A program made the translations under genes and the position numbers. Below the pieces are notes generated by a model, which saw nothing but the letters and a program-made list of their open reading frames with translations, was not told the DNA's origin and made no database searches. From the NCBI RefSeq assembly GCF_012911975.1, contig NZ_SMDQ01000004.1, positions 99,956 through 163,955 of the forward strand: 64,000 nt of DNA. Reading direction: 5' to 3'. The stretch comes from Nodosilinea sp. P-1105. GTDB lineage: Bacteria > Cyanobacteriota > Cyanobacteriia > Phormidesmidales > Phormidesmidaceae. Of the stretch, positions 17,813-25,920 are shown piece by piece (positions within the stretch are counted from its first letter, which is position 1; each line of letters starts with the position of its first letter).

Positions 17813-18146
17813 AAGAATTGCCTACACTATCTGCTCTTCTAAGGTATCGGTTTTAAAGGTTGTTTGGAAAGCCAAAGAGCGTCTCAGGCTATCCCTGTGG
17901 AGTAGGCCCATGTCCTCAAGCTTTAGCAGTTTTACGGCCTCTTGGCGGCAAACTATACCTAGCAATAGTCCGAATACTGTTCTGGGCAAGGGCTGAAACT
18001 ACAGATTTCTCGTTGACCAAGTCATTGGGTAAGAGGTCTGAAACCCTAGTTCTACCGATGGTCATCCAAAACAGTCTAGAGTGTTGTCTGGGATGACCTT
18101 TTTCAAGCAACCTCCTGGGCCGAGGTCGGGGGAATTTTTATAGATT
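17813..18146. other. Intergenic gap between prohibitin and purM, with a plus-strand hairpin
   Basis: Both flanking genes read leftwards, so this should contain the prohibitin promoter. Yet a hairpin GGTCATCC (18060-18067) / GGATGACC (18091-18098) is followed by TTTTT on the plus strand, which would fit an intrinsic terminator for an unannotated rightward transcript. No coding frame is convincing on either strand. Confidence 0.4.
18060..18103 (+). terminator. Terminator-like hairpin on the plus strand
   Basis: An 8-bp perfect stem with a weaker inner stem (ACA / TGT) and five T residues. There is no annotated plus-strand gene ending here, so either a small RNA ends here or the structure serves another purpose. 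Confidence 0.4.
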
Positions 18147-19190
18147 TTACAACCCTAAGATCTGGCCAGAGCCCTCGACCACCTCACCAATGGCATAGGC
18201 GGCTATCTGACGCTGTTGAAACCAACGTAAAGTCTGGTTGACCTGGTCTGCGGGCACCACTAGGGCAAAACCAATGCCCATATTAAAGGTGTTATACATA
18301 TCGACCAGAGGTACTGCCCCAGCTTCGGCCAACCAGGCGAAGCTGGAGGGAACCGGCCAGGCTGCTGGATTTAACCGCAGACTTTGCCCCGCACCAAGAC
18401 AACGGGGCAGGTTTTCGGGTAAACCACCGCCGGTAATATGGGCCATGCCGTGAAGGGCCAACCCTTCACGGCGGGCGCTGAGCACTGGATCAACGTAAAT
18501 CCGAGTAGGCGTTAAAAATATCTCCCCTAGGCTGGCGGTGCCAACCGCTGCCACTGACTCCGACCAGGTGTAACCCACGCTGCCATCGGGACGCTGTGCC
18601 TGGTCCACAATTTTGCGCACCAGGCTAAGACCGTTGCTGTGAATGCCGCTGCTGGCTAGCCCAATGACGCGATCGCCCACCTGAACCTGGCTACCGTCTA
18701 AGATGTGCGCCTTTTCCACAACACCGACACAAAACCCCGCCAGGTCATACTCCCCAGGACCATAAAAACCAGGCATTTCAGCGGTTTCCCCTCCCAGTAG
18801 GGCGCAGCCAGCTTGCCGACAGCCCTGGGTAATCCCCTCTACCACCTGGGCCAGGGTGGTAGGTTCTAGCTTGCCAGTAGCCAGATAGTCAAGGAAAAAC
18901 AGGGGCTCGGCCCCACTGGTAAGAATGTCGTTGACACACATGGCCACCAGGTCAATGCCAACGGTGCTATGGCGATTTGTGACCTGGGCAATCTTTAGCT
19001 TCGTCCCAACGCCATCAGTCCCTGAGACCAGCACTGGCTGTTGATAACCAGCGGGGATTTCACAGAGACCGCTAAAGCCGCCCAGAGCCCCCAAAACTTC
19101 AGGGCGACGGGTGCTGTCCACCATTGACCGAATCCGCTGCACAAAGTCACGTCCGGCCTCTACATCTACACCTGCATCCCGGTAGTCCAT
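18147..19190 (-). CDS. purM: Phosphoribosylformylglycinamidine cyclo-ligase
   Basis: PurM closes the imidazole ring in purine biosynthesis (FGAM + ATP to AIR). The start at 19190 gives [20 protein letters not shown], the canonical N-terminus, with AGGA about 10 bases upstream; the frame stays open to 19220 but without support. Motifs include [43 protein letters not shown], and [13 protein letters not shown]. Length (347 residues) is normal. A short conserved-looking frame ends 17 bases upstream on the same strand. Confidence 0.95.
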   Translation of the reverse strand: MDYRDAGVDVEAGRDFVQRIRSMVDSTRRPEVLGALGGFSGLCEIPAGYQQPVLVSGTDGVGTKLKIAQVTNRHSTVGIDLVAMCVNDILTSGAEPLFFLDYLATGKLEPTTLAQVVEGITQGCRQAGCALLGGETAEMPGFYGPGEYDLAGFCVGVVEKAHILDGSQVQVGDRVIGLASSGIHSNGLSLVRKIVDQAQRPDGSVGYTWSESVAAVGTASLGEIFLTPTRIYVDPVLSARREGLALHGMAHITGGGLPENLPRCLGAGQSLRLNPAAWPVPSSFAWLAEAGAVPLVDMYNTFNMGIGFALVVPADQVNQTLRWFQQRQIAAYAIGEVVEGSGQILGL

Positions 19191-19207
19191 GGGGTCTGAA
19201 TCCTGAA

Positions 19208-19372
19208 TTAAATGGGCCAATCCTTTACCTTAAAATATTCCAGCTCCAAAATACCTTTGGGATTGTGGCTGGCTTCTAACGCCTGACGCCTGAATTCCTC
19301 CCACTCAATATCGTGGCCAATATTACTCCAGCTGACCTTGATGCTCAGCTCCAGGCCAGTTCGGATCCAAAA
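19208..19372 (-). other. Short coding-like frame directly upstream of purM
   Basis: Reading leftwards, 54 codons run from a stop codon to a TAA at 19208-19210 and end 17 bases before purM. The translation has the character of a real soluble protein: SWSNIGHDIEWEEFRRQALE followed by [20 protein letters not shown]. No ATG, GTG or TTG lies in the frame; only CTG codons near 19354 and 19348 could start it. It may be the 3' part of a gene whose 5' end was lost or frameshifted, or a short gene with an unusual start. No family is recognised. Confidence 0.45.
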
Positions 19373-19838
19373 TCACTCTTTTTACTGGTCAGGAGCGATC
19401 GCAGACTCGCCTCGCAGCGTGTAGTTTTTTTAAATTTTGAGATGCATTTTTCTGGGCGATCGCCCCTCAGTCTTTGACGAAAGTTCCCCCAAACCCGAGT
19501 CAGACTGATTATTTTTTTGCAGCATTGTTGGCTCGACTCATAAAGAAAGCTAAACATTTTATTGGGTTGGACGGTGGCAACAACCCTAGTTATGTCAGTT
19601 GGTTGCGCCATTGCTGGCAAGGGTGACCCAACTTTATTTTTTCCACAGATTTTAAGCCAAGGGAATTTCCCCGGATTCGCAACCCAGCCTCTTCGTGTTA
19701 GGTTACATTTCGACAAAAAACCGAGAGCAAATTTTTAATGGGTATGAGATTTAAGACCGCCAACTCGCAGTCTGTTCTGAACCAACTGATGGTTTCAGGA
19801 TCGATCTCAGCCCCTCCTGTTGATTTCTTTTGGTGTAC
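19373..19838. other. Intergenic region upstream of the RlpA-type gene
   Basis: About 465 bases, AT-richer than the surrounding genes, with several T- and A-runs (for example near 19430 and 19510). A leftward open frame of about 120 codons crosses it, but its composition is not protein-like and I reject it. The region probably contains the promoter and a long leader of the RlpA-type gene. Confidence 0.35.
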
Positions 19839-20858
19839 ATGAAACATCGCGTAATAGGCGGGCTGACTGTTGCAGTCGCCATGTCCGTCTTAGGAGCACC
19901 GTTGCCCAGCCAAGCCCAGGATTCTGGCGAAAGCCGCCTGGATACTCAAACTCAACACAATCTCGATATTCTCTCCCTTTCTGATTCTGAAATTTCTGAA
20001 ACAGGTTTGTCAGCTATCTCTGACGCCTCATCCATTGAGCCAGCCGACCCTGAATCAGCGACCCTAGCAACGTCGCCAGTCCAAGAATTTGAATCCGCCA
20101 CTGTGTTTGCCCATGCCCTCGATGCCCGGCAGGCAGCCACCATCTATATCCGCTCTATTCCCGTCGTCACCTTGATTGGTGGGGAATTAGAGACCCTCAG
20201 CAGCACTAAGTCTGACGCCGATTTGCAGGCTACCACTGGCACCGATGTTGCAGATGCTGGTCCTGTGGCTCAAGCAAATCTGATTCTGGCCCGGCTGGAA
20301 GGCTTAGCGGCGGATAGCGAGGTGGAAGCGATTAAAGCTCGGTGGGACGATGATGACGAGGCTTTTGTCGTCAGCTGGCAAGACGAGGATCTGCTGACGG
20401 TCAATAGTCGAATCATTCTGCCCGATACTACGGAAGATCCGGCGGAAGATGCCCTACACATTGCCAATCGGTTGCGACGTCTACTGGGGGATGCCCCACC
20501 GCTGGAACAGGTGGAAGGCATGCCTGAACCGCCCCAACCTCAAGAGGTAGCTGTGGTCGCGTCCACCCTCACGGGTATGGCGTCCTGGTATGGTCCTGGT
20601 TTCCATGGTCGACGTAGCGCCAGTGGCGAGGTATTTGACCAAAACGCCCTAACGGCAGCCCATCGTACGCTACCATTTGGCACCCAGGTGCGCGTCACTA
20701 ATCTCAATAATGGGCGTCAAGTGGTGGTCCGGATTAACGATCGCGGCCCCTTCAGTGGCGGTCGAGTGATTGACCTCTCGGCGGCGGCGGCCTCTAGCAT
20801 TGGTCTGCGATCCAGTGGGGTTGGTCGGGTGCGGTTAGAGGTTCTGTCAGCTCCCTAG
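19839..20858 (+). CDS. RlpA-type septal/wall protein with double-psi beta-barrel
   Basis: A 339-residue exported protein. The signal peptide is [20 protein letters not shown] with a likely cut after SQA (about 27). A long low-complexity and helical middle part follows, and the C-terminal double-psi beta-barrel (about 240-335) has the RlpA signature [37 protein letters not shown] and INDRGPF with the conserved Asp. RlpA proteins cleave naked glycan strands of peptidoglycan or act in septation and daughter-cell separation. No lipobox and no SPOR domain are seen. The ATG at 19839 is chosen to begin the signal peptide. Confidence 0.88.
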   Translation: MKHRVIGGLTVAVAMSVLGAPLPSQAQDSGESRLDTQTQHNLDILSLSDSEISETGLSAISDASSIEPADPESATLATSPVQEFESATVFAHALDARQAATIYIRSIPVVTLIGGELETLSSTKSDADLQATTGTDVADAGPVAQANLILARLEGLAADSEVEAIKARWDDDDEAFVVSWQDEDLLTVNSRIILPDTTEDPAEDALHIANRLRRLLGDAPPLEQVEGMPEPPQPQEVAVVASTLTGMASWYGPGFHGRRSASGEVFDQNALTAAHRTLPFGTQVRVTNLNNGRQVVVRINDRGPFSGGRVIDLSAAAASSIGLRSSGVGRVRLEVLSAP

Positions 20859-21029
20859 TACTGCCTGGCAAGGGTATTACCAGTGCTGTTGAAGGTGTCA
20901 GGTGCTAGGTGTCAGGTATTAGGCATGGTTGGCCGACTTATGCTGGACCATGCTAGGGCGCGCCATCACGGCCACCTGATTACGCCTGAATCATGAGGTC
21001 TAACCATAACTAAGCTGTGGCCTTTCCAC

Positions 21030-21184
21030 TAATGCTCAGTCAAGCCAGAAGTGACAGGTCAACAGGGTCTGCAGTGCAAGGTTTTCAGCCTGTCATCTTT
21101 AACTTGATAGACCAACTAGCCTCTCAGCCAAAATTCGATTCTGGACTTGTACCTTCCCAATGGCTTCGTTGGGGAGGTATTTTT
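21030..21184 (+). ncRNA. Candidate small RNA ending in an intrinsic terminator
   Basis: The strongest part is the terminator: TACCTTCCCAA (21150-21160) pairs with TTGGGGAGGTA (21169-21179), with one T-G pair, around the loop TGGCTTCG, followed by five T. About 70 bases upstream a second stem, TGACAGG / CCTGTCA (about 21051-21094), could fold within the same transcript. No open frame of protein character runs into this terminator and the nearest upstream gene ends 290 bases away. The 5' end is unknown and the start given is a guess. Confidence 0.4.
21150..21184 (+). terminator. Strong intrinsic terminator
   Basis: An 11-bp stem (one T-G pair) with an 8-base loop and five T residues on the plus strand. 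It lies far from the preceding rlpA-type gene, which makes it the main evidence for a small transcript here. Confidence 0.8.
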
Positions 21185-21623
21185 GTAAAAGGGGTTACAT
21201 TCAGGTATCGGTAGCCGTCTTGGTGGGGCCACCACGGGCGTCAGGGATGACTCTCAAAATAAAGTACCTGTTAGAGCCGTTACCCCATAGTGGGCTCCCG
21301 CCTGCAAAAGAATGACGTTGGGACTTGATTAACTGGCAATTCCCTTAGTTGAATCTTGATGGTACCTCCAGAAAAACAAACCTCCTGTTAATGAGATTAG
21401 TTTAGGCCTCGACTAGCGTAGAAAAATAATCAGGCATTGAGCTGACTGTTCGTATCCATAAGGGCACTGGTAGGTAGGGTGCTGCCGCAGGAAGTAGCCT
21501 GCTAGTGATCGATTCACCACAACACGATTGAGTGCCAGTTTAATCTGGTAGGGTAGTAACTTTGGAAACCGAGGGCCGGAATTTCAGCTGTCACAAGCGG
21601 TCACGCAGCAAAGGTAGGGGATT

Positions 21624-23195
21624 GTGCGAGTACTTAAGACGGTTGAAGGATTAAAGCGTTATTTGGCGCAACAGCGGGGACAGGCGACTGACCAGGGGCA
21701 GCCGCCTCAGGTGGGGTTGGTGCCAACCATGGGGGGGCTACATCGGGGACATCTTAGTCTGATCCAGCGGGCTCGGCGGGAAAATGAGGTCGTGGTCGTC
21801 AGTATGTTTCTGAATTCCCTACAATTTGGTCCAGGGGAGGACTTGGCCACCTACCCCCAGACCCATAGCCAAGATCTGCAGCTGTGTGCCCAGGCGGCTG
21901 TGGATATCGTCTTTATGCCGACTCCCCAGACCCTATATGGCACGTCAAATCCCATTGCCGGGAATTTGACCCAGGTGATTCCGCCCAAGGATATGATGGC
22001 AGTTCTATGTGGCCCCTACCGGCCGGGTCACTTTGAGGGAGTCGCCACCGTGGTCACAAAGCTACTGAGCCTTGTGGCCCCCGATCGCGCCTACTTTGGC
22101 CGCAAAGATGCCCAGCAACTGGCGATTATTAAACGGCTAAGCCAGGATCTAAACTTGCCAGGGCAGCTGATTGGGTGCCCCACCGTCCGGGAGCCGAGTG
22201 GTTTGGCCCTCAGTTCTCGCAATACTTACCTCAGCCCAGTGGAGCGCCAGCAGGCGACTATTCTCCATGATGGATTGATGGCAGCTAAAACCTTGTTTCG
22301 ATCTGGTGAGCGCTCTAGCTCGGCCCTGATTGAAGCGGTGCGGCAGCCTATTGCCCAGGTGACTGCGGTCGATTTGCAGTATGTGGAGCTAGTGCACCCA
22401 GACACGCTGGAGCCCCTGGAAACGTTGACATCTATAGGCCTGTTGGCCTTGGCGGCCCATCTGGGTACAACCCGCTTGATTGACAACCTACTGCTGCGCC
22501 ACCGTCAACCGATTGTGGCCATTGATGGCCCAGCAGGGGCGGGTAAGTCGACGGTAGCTCGGCAGGTGGCTGAGCGGTTACATTTACTCTACCTGGATAG
22601 TGGGGCCATGTACCGGGCTGTTACCTGGTTGGCCCTAGAACAAGGGGTGGATCTCCAGGATGAGGTGGCCCTGGCAGAGTTATTACCCGACTGTGACCTG
22701 CAGCTAGCCCCGTCTGGGGATGACCCAAAGTTTGCCGCTTACCCCAGCCGCATTTGGTTGAGTGGGCGAGAGGTGACGGCCTTAATTCGCAGTCCAGAGG
22801 TAACGGCGCAAGTGTCAGTAGTGGCTGCCCAGCCTGCGGTGCGGGAAACCCTACTGCGCCAGCAGCAGCAGTACGGCATTAGCGGCGGCGTAGTGATGGA
22901 AGGTCGCGATATTGGCACCCAGGTGTTTCCCCAGGCGGAACTAAAAATTTTCTTGACTGCCTCTGTAGCTGAACGAGCCCGCCGCCGCCAGCGAGACCTG
23001 GCAGCGCAGCAGCAGCCCAATGCCAGCCTGGAAGACCTAGAGCGGGCAATTGACGATCGCGATCGCAAAGACAGTACACGCCGGGTGGCTCCGCTCAGGA
23101 AGGCCGATGATGCGATCGAGCTGAATACCGATGGCCTATCTATCGAAGATGTGGTGGAGAGGATTGTGGGGTTGTTTGAGCAACGGGTGAGGTAG
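21624..23195 (+). CDS. panC/cmk: Bifunctional pantothenate synthetase / cytidylate kinase
   Basis: A 523-residue fusion typical of cyanobacteria. The N-terminal half (about 1-280) is PanC, joining pantoate and beta-alanine: VPTMGGLHRGHLSLI with the HxGH motif, FGRKDAQQLAII, and LSSRNTYLS. The C-terminal half (about 290-515) is cytidylate kinase: AIDGPAGAGKSTVA P-loop, LDSGAMYRAVTW, MEGRDIGTQVFP and RDRKDSTRR. The start is GTG at 21624, giving MRVLKTVEGLKRYL. It therefore serves both CoA and pyrimidine nucleotide synthesis. Confidence 0.95.
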   Translation: MRVLKTVEGLKRYLAQQRGQATDQGQPPQVGLVPTMGGLHRGHLSLIQRARRENEVVVVSMFLNSLQFGPGEDLATYPQTHSQDLQLCAQAAVDIVFMPTPQTLYGTSNPIAGNLTQVIPPKDMMAVLCGPYRPGHFEGVATVVTKLLSLVAPDRAYFGRKDAQQLAIIKRLSQDLNLPGQLIGCPTVREPSGLALSSRNTYLSPVERQQATILHDGLMAAKTLFRSGERSSSALIEAVRQPIAQVTAVDLQYVELVHPDTLEPLETLTSIGLLALAAHLGTTRLIDNLLLRHRQPIVAIDGPAGAGKSTVARQVAERLHLLYLDSGAMYRAVTWLALEQGVDLQDEVALAELLPDCDLQLAPSGDDPKFAAYPSRIWLSGREVTALIRSPEVTAQVSVVAAQPAVRETLLRQQQQYGISGGVVMEGRDIGTQVFPQAELKIFLTASVAERARRRQRDLAAQQQPNASLEDLERAIDDRDRKDSTRRVAPLRKADDAIELNTDGLSIEDVVERIVGLFEQRVR

Positions 23196-23288
23196 GGGAA
23201 TGAAGAGGTGGGGAAGATGAGGAAGGTGGGGGAGGTGGGGAGGTAGGGGCGGACCCATGGGTTCGTTCTGGGGGGAATATCAAACAAA
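23196..23288. repeat. GGTGGGGA-type low-complexity spacer
   Basis: A purine-rich stretch made of GAGGTGGGGA-like units (about 23200-23250) between panC-cmk and aroE. Its complement (CTCCCCAC repeats) appears at 30030-30105 and 32925-32970, so this is a dispersed spacer repeat family of this genome. Confidence 0.6.
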
Positions 23289-24170
23289 ATGATGGACAAG
23301 GCGATGGTGATTACGGGTAAAACTAAACTCCTAGGGGTCATCGGTGACCCGGTGGTGCATTCACTGTCGCCGGTGATGCACAATGCGGCTCTGGAGGCCC
23401 TGGGGGTTGACTATGTATATGTGGCACTGCCAGTAAAAACAGGGGATTTGGCCAGGGCGATCGCTGGCTTTACCGCCATTGGCTTGCAAGGGTTCAACCT
23501 CACTATTCCCCACAAGCAAGCCATCTTGCCGCTACTCACGGATATCACTGCCGAAGCCCAGGCGGTGGGGGCGGTGAATACCGTATGGCGCACTGATCAG
23601 GGCTGGAGCGGGACAAACACTGACGTGGCTGGGTTCATCGCTCCCCTTCAGGCATTACAGGATTGGCGTCAAAGGACTGTTGTGGTGCTGGGCAACGGCG
23701 GGGCCGCCCGAGCCGTAGTGGCAGGCTGCGGGCAGCTGGGGTTTGGGCAGATCTACGTGGTGGGCCGTAACTCGCAAAAGCTGGCCGCCTTTCAGACCAG
23801 CTGGGTAGACTCTCCCCTAAAGCCGCCGCTGATCGTGCAACCATGGGAAGCTTTGCCGACCCTATTACCGGAGGCCGACCTGATTGTGAATACGACCCCG
23901 GTGGGCATGCATACCACCGCTGACCAAACTCCCTTAGACGCGATCGCCCTGGCCCTGGCTCCCTCCAGCGCTGTGGTGTATGACCTGATTTACACGCCGC
24001 GGCCCACCCAATTACTCACCCTAGCGGCCCAGCGGGGGCTGGTCACCCTAGACGGCCTGGAGATGCTAGTGCAGCAGGGGGCGGCAGCCCTGGAACTTTG
24101 GCTGCAGCAGCCCGCCCCTGTGGACACCATGCGAGTTGCCCTAGACACCTGGCTAGCGCCAACTTCCTAG
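23289..24170 (+). CDS. aroE: Shikimate dehydrogenase
   Basis: AroE reduces 3-dehydroshikimate with NADPH in aromatic amino-acid synthesis. Visible are the substrate-binding GDPVVHSLSPVMHNAAL (about 18-34), the catalytic Lys in NLTIPHKQAI (about 78), NTDVAGF with the conserved Asp, the NADP-binding VVLGNGGAARAVV, and VVYDLIYTP. Length is normal at about 290 residues. The start could be 23289, 23292 or 23304; none has a strong ribosome site. It follows panC-cmk by about 90 bases of repeat spacer. Confidence 0.95.
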   Translation: MMDKAMVITGKTKLLGVIGDPVVHSLSPVMHNAALEALGVDYVYVALPVKTGDLARAIAGFTAIGLQGFNLTIPHKQAILPLLTDITAEAQAVGAVNTVWRTDQGWSGTNTDVAGFIAPLQALQDWRQRTVVVLGNGGAARAVVAGCGQLGFGQIYVVGRNSQKLAAFQTSWVDSPLKPPLIVQPWEALPTLLPEADLIVNTTPVGMHTTADQTPLDAIALALAPSSAVVYDLIYTPRPTQLLTLAAQRGLVTLDGLEMLVQQGAAALELWLQQPAPVDTMRVALDTWLAPTS

Positions 24171-24246
24171 CCATGCCCCCGACTCACCCCATGGCCAAAC
24201 CACGATAAACTGAGACAGACAACTATCAGCTGCCCCGAGGAGACCC

Positions 24247-24675
24247 ATGATACGGCGTGGACTAATAACCGGCATCTTAGTGGCTATTTTGTGGTTGGTC
24301 AGTGGTCTACAGCTAACGGCTCAGGCACTGACGCCCATCGAGCTAACGGATCTGAGCTATCAGGCTTGCCCCGCCGAAATGGCCGATGGCATGGTAGTGT
24401 CTGGCTCCATCCAAGAGGCTAATTGCTATCTAATTACCGGCAAAGCCATCAACCGCTCGGGTAAACCGGTGGTCAATGCTGATATTTTTGGCCGCATCTA
24501 CGATGCCAATGCCAACCCTGTGATGCAAAACCGGACTCGCTTGGGCTCCATTGATCAAGTACCCCCTGGGGAAAGCGATTTTCAGCTGCGGGTCTCCGTG
24601 GCCGCCAACCAGCCAGAACCCCTCAGGCTTGAGCAATTTAAGGCCTCTGGTTTTTCGGGCAAGGTGCGCCGATAG
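24247..24675 (+). CDS. Exported cyanobacterial protein of unknown function
   Basis: A 142-residue protein with a signal peptide (about 1-27: basic MIRRG, hydrophobic LITGILVAILWLVSG, likely cut after AQA). The mature domain has two Cys (YQACPAE and EANCYLITG) that could form a disulfide, followed by beta-rich sequence reminiscent of FxLYD-type domains (GKAINRSGKPVVNADIFGRI ... VPPGESDFQLRV). It is likely periplasmic or cell-wall associated. No function is assigned. GAGGAG lies just before the ATG. Confidence 0.75.
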   Translation: MIRRGLITGILVAILWLVSGLQLTAQALTPIELTDLSYQACPAEMADGMVVSGSIQEANCYLITGKAINRSGKPVVNADIFGRIYDANANPVMQNRTRLGSIDQVPPGESDFQLRVSVAANQPEPLRLEQFKASGFSGKVRR

Positions 24676-24752
24676 GTGTAGTCTCTGGCGATCATGCCGA
24701 TGGTGGGCACCCCCCCTTTTCATAGACCCCATGGTTCAATGGATAGCTGAGA

Positions 24753-25562
24753 TTAGCGAGGGGCATAGTAGGTGCCGCGAATGCCTGTGGGAGAGAGAAG
24801 AATCTGCCACAGTTGGTTTTTACGGGCTCTGAACCCACCGGCACAACTGAGTAGGTAATACTTCCATAACCGATAAAACGACTCATCGTAAATTTGCTTT
24901 AATTCAGGCCAGTGCCGATTGAAGTTATAGAACCAGGCCATTAAAGTTTTGTCGTAGTCGGGCCCGAAACTATGCCAGTCTTCAAGGATAAACAGGTCCT
25001 CAATTGCAGCTGTAATTTGTTTGGCCGACGGCAGCATGGAATTTGGGAAAATATAGGTTTCAATCCAGGGTTCTGTTCGCACCTGGCTCTGGTTAGAGCC
25101 GATAGTGTGTAACAGGAACCGACCTGTATCTTTTAGGCAACGGCGCACTGTTTCAAGGTAGGTGCGGTAATTTTTCTGGCCTACATGTTCAAACATACCG
25201 ACCGAGAAAATTCGATCAAAGGATTCTCTGATGTCCCGATAATCTTGCAGGCGAATGTCCACTGGCAAAGCTCGACAGCGCTCACGAGCCAGTTCAGCTT
25301 GCTGCTTTGACACCGTGAGCCCAACGACTTCCACCCCATAATGTTCGGCAATATACTGGGCCATACCGCCCCAGCCGCAGCCAATATCTAAGATTCGCAT
25401 ACCTGGCTGAATATCAAGTTTGCGGCAAATGAGCTCAATTTTGGCCTGCTGGGCTGCGTCTAAATCGGGAGCATTTTTCCAGTAAGCACAACTATAAATC
25501 ATCCGCTGGTCGAGCATCGCCTGATACAGTTGGTTGCCGCGATCGTAGTGAACCTGGCCCAC
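24753..25562 (-). CDS. Cyclopropane-fatty-acyl-phospholipid synthase-like methyltransferase
   Basis: A 269-residue SAM-dependent methyltransferase. Seen are VHYDRGNQLYQAMLD, MIYSCAYW, the SAM motif LDIGCGWGGMAQYIAE (about 59-74), and FSVGMFEHVGQKNY, plus the C-terminal FYNFNRHWPEL and YYLLSCAGGFRARKNQLWQ. It would add a methylene or methyl group to unsaturated acyl chains in membrane lipids. The usual N-terminal domain of CFA synthases (about 100 residues) is absent: upstream of the GTG at 25562 the frame is open for about 20 codons without a start. Shorter cyanobacterial homologues exist, so it may still work. Confidence 0.85.
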   Translation of the reverse strand: MGQVHYDRGNQLYQAMLDQRMIYSCAYWKNAPDLDAAQQAKIELICRKLDIQPGMRILDIGCGWGGMAQYIAEHYGVEVVGLTVSKQQAELARERCRALPVDIRLQDYRDIRESFDRIFSVGMFEHVGQKNYRTYLETVRRCLKDTGRFLLHTIGSNQSQVRTEPWIETYIFPNSMLPSAKQITAAIEDLFILEDWHSFGPDYDKTLMAWFYNFNRHWPELKQIYDESFYRLWKYYLLSCAGGFRARKNQLWQILLSPTGIRGTYYAPR

Positions 25563-25920
25563 TTCAAAACCATAGGTAACACTCCCTAATGTCGTGGAAC
25601 CTGGACACTTATTTGTATTTGACGGGCTTGTTTAATTGATACCGCTACCTGTAAAAATCCTGAGGGACTTGTGAAACCCTATAGGGTGGGTGTGACGCCT
25701 GCACAGGTAAGATGTCCGCCTTAATGGCATGAGTCAATTTGGATTGCTATATATGCCATTACTAACTCAGTATGGGGCAGGGTGCCTCCGACCCGGGAGA
25801 ACTGAATAAGGTTTGTATATTTTTGCAAATAAAACTGTATGGATAGGCTATCAACCACAAGGATCATGGCTTAGTAAAAAGCTGATGGGTGAGCAGGTCC
25901 ACAGATGAGTAGCCCCTTCA
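25563..25920. other. Intergenic gap between two leftward genes
   Basis: About 358 bases with no credible coding frame. A cobalamin riboswitch was considered because cobQ is adjacent, but cobQ reads away from this gap and no B12-box was seen. The region probably holds the promoter of the CFA-like gene. Confidence 0.35.

Larger units (their letters stand above)
20859..21623. other. Long intergenic region with a candidate small RNA
   Basis: 765 bases without a credible protein gene. The left part has degenerate GGTGTCAGGTGCTAGGTGTC repeats (about 20897-20920). A strong plus-strand terminator lies at 21150-21184, about 290 bases after the RlpA-type stop, with other hairpins before it, which suggests an independent small RNA. 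The right part, 21185-21623, leads to panC-cmk and shows nothing definite. Confidence 0.4.

Noticed and set aside
19345..19716. Leftward open frame of about 120 codons upstream of the RlpA-type gene
   Set aside because: Composition is not protein-like, there is no ribosome site, and it overlaps the AT-rich promoter region and the coding-like short frame in another phase.
21017..21214. 65-codon frame in the rlpA-panC gap
   Set aside because: It runs straight through the strong terminator hairpin, has no ribosome site and no protein-like pattern.
25563..25920. Possible cobalamin riboswitch near cobQ
   Set aside because: No B12-box or conserved core was seen, and cobQ is transcribed away from this gap.
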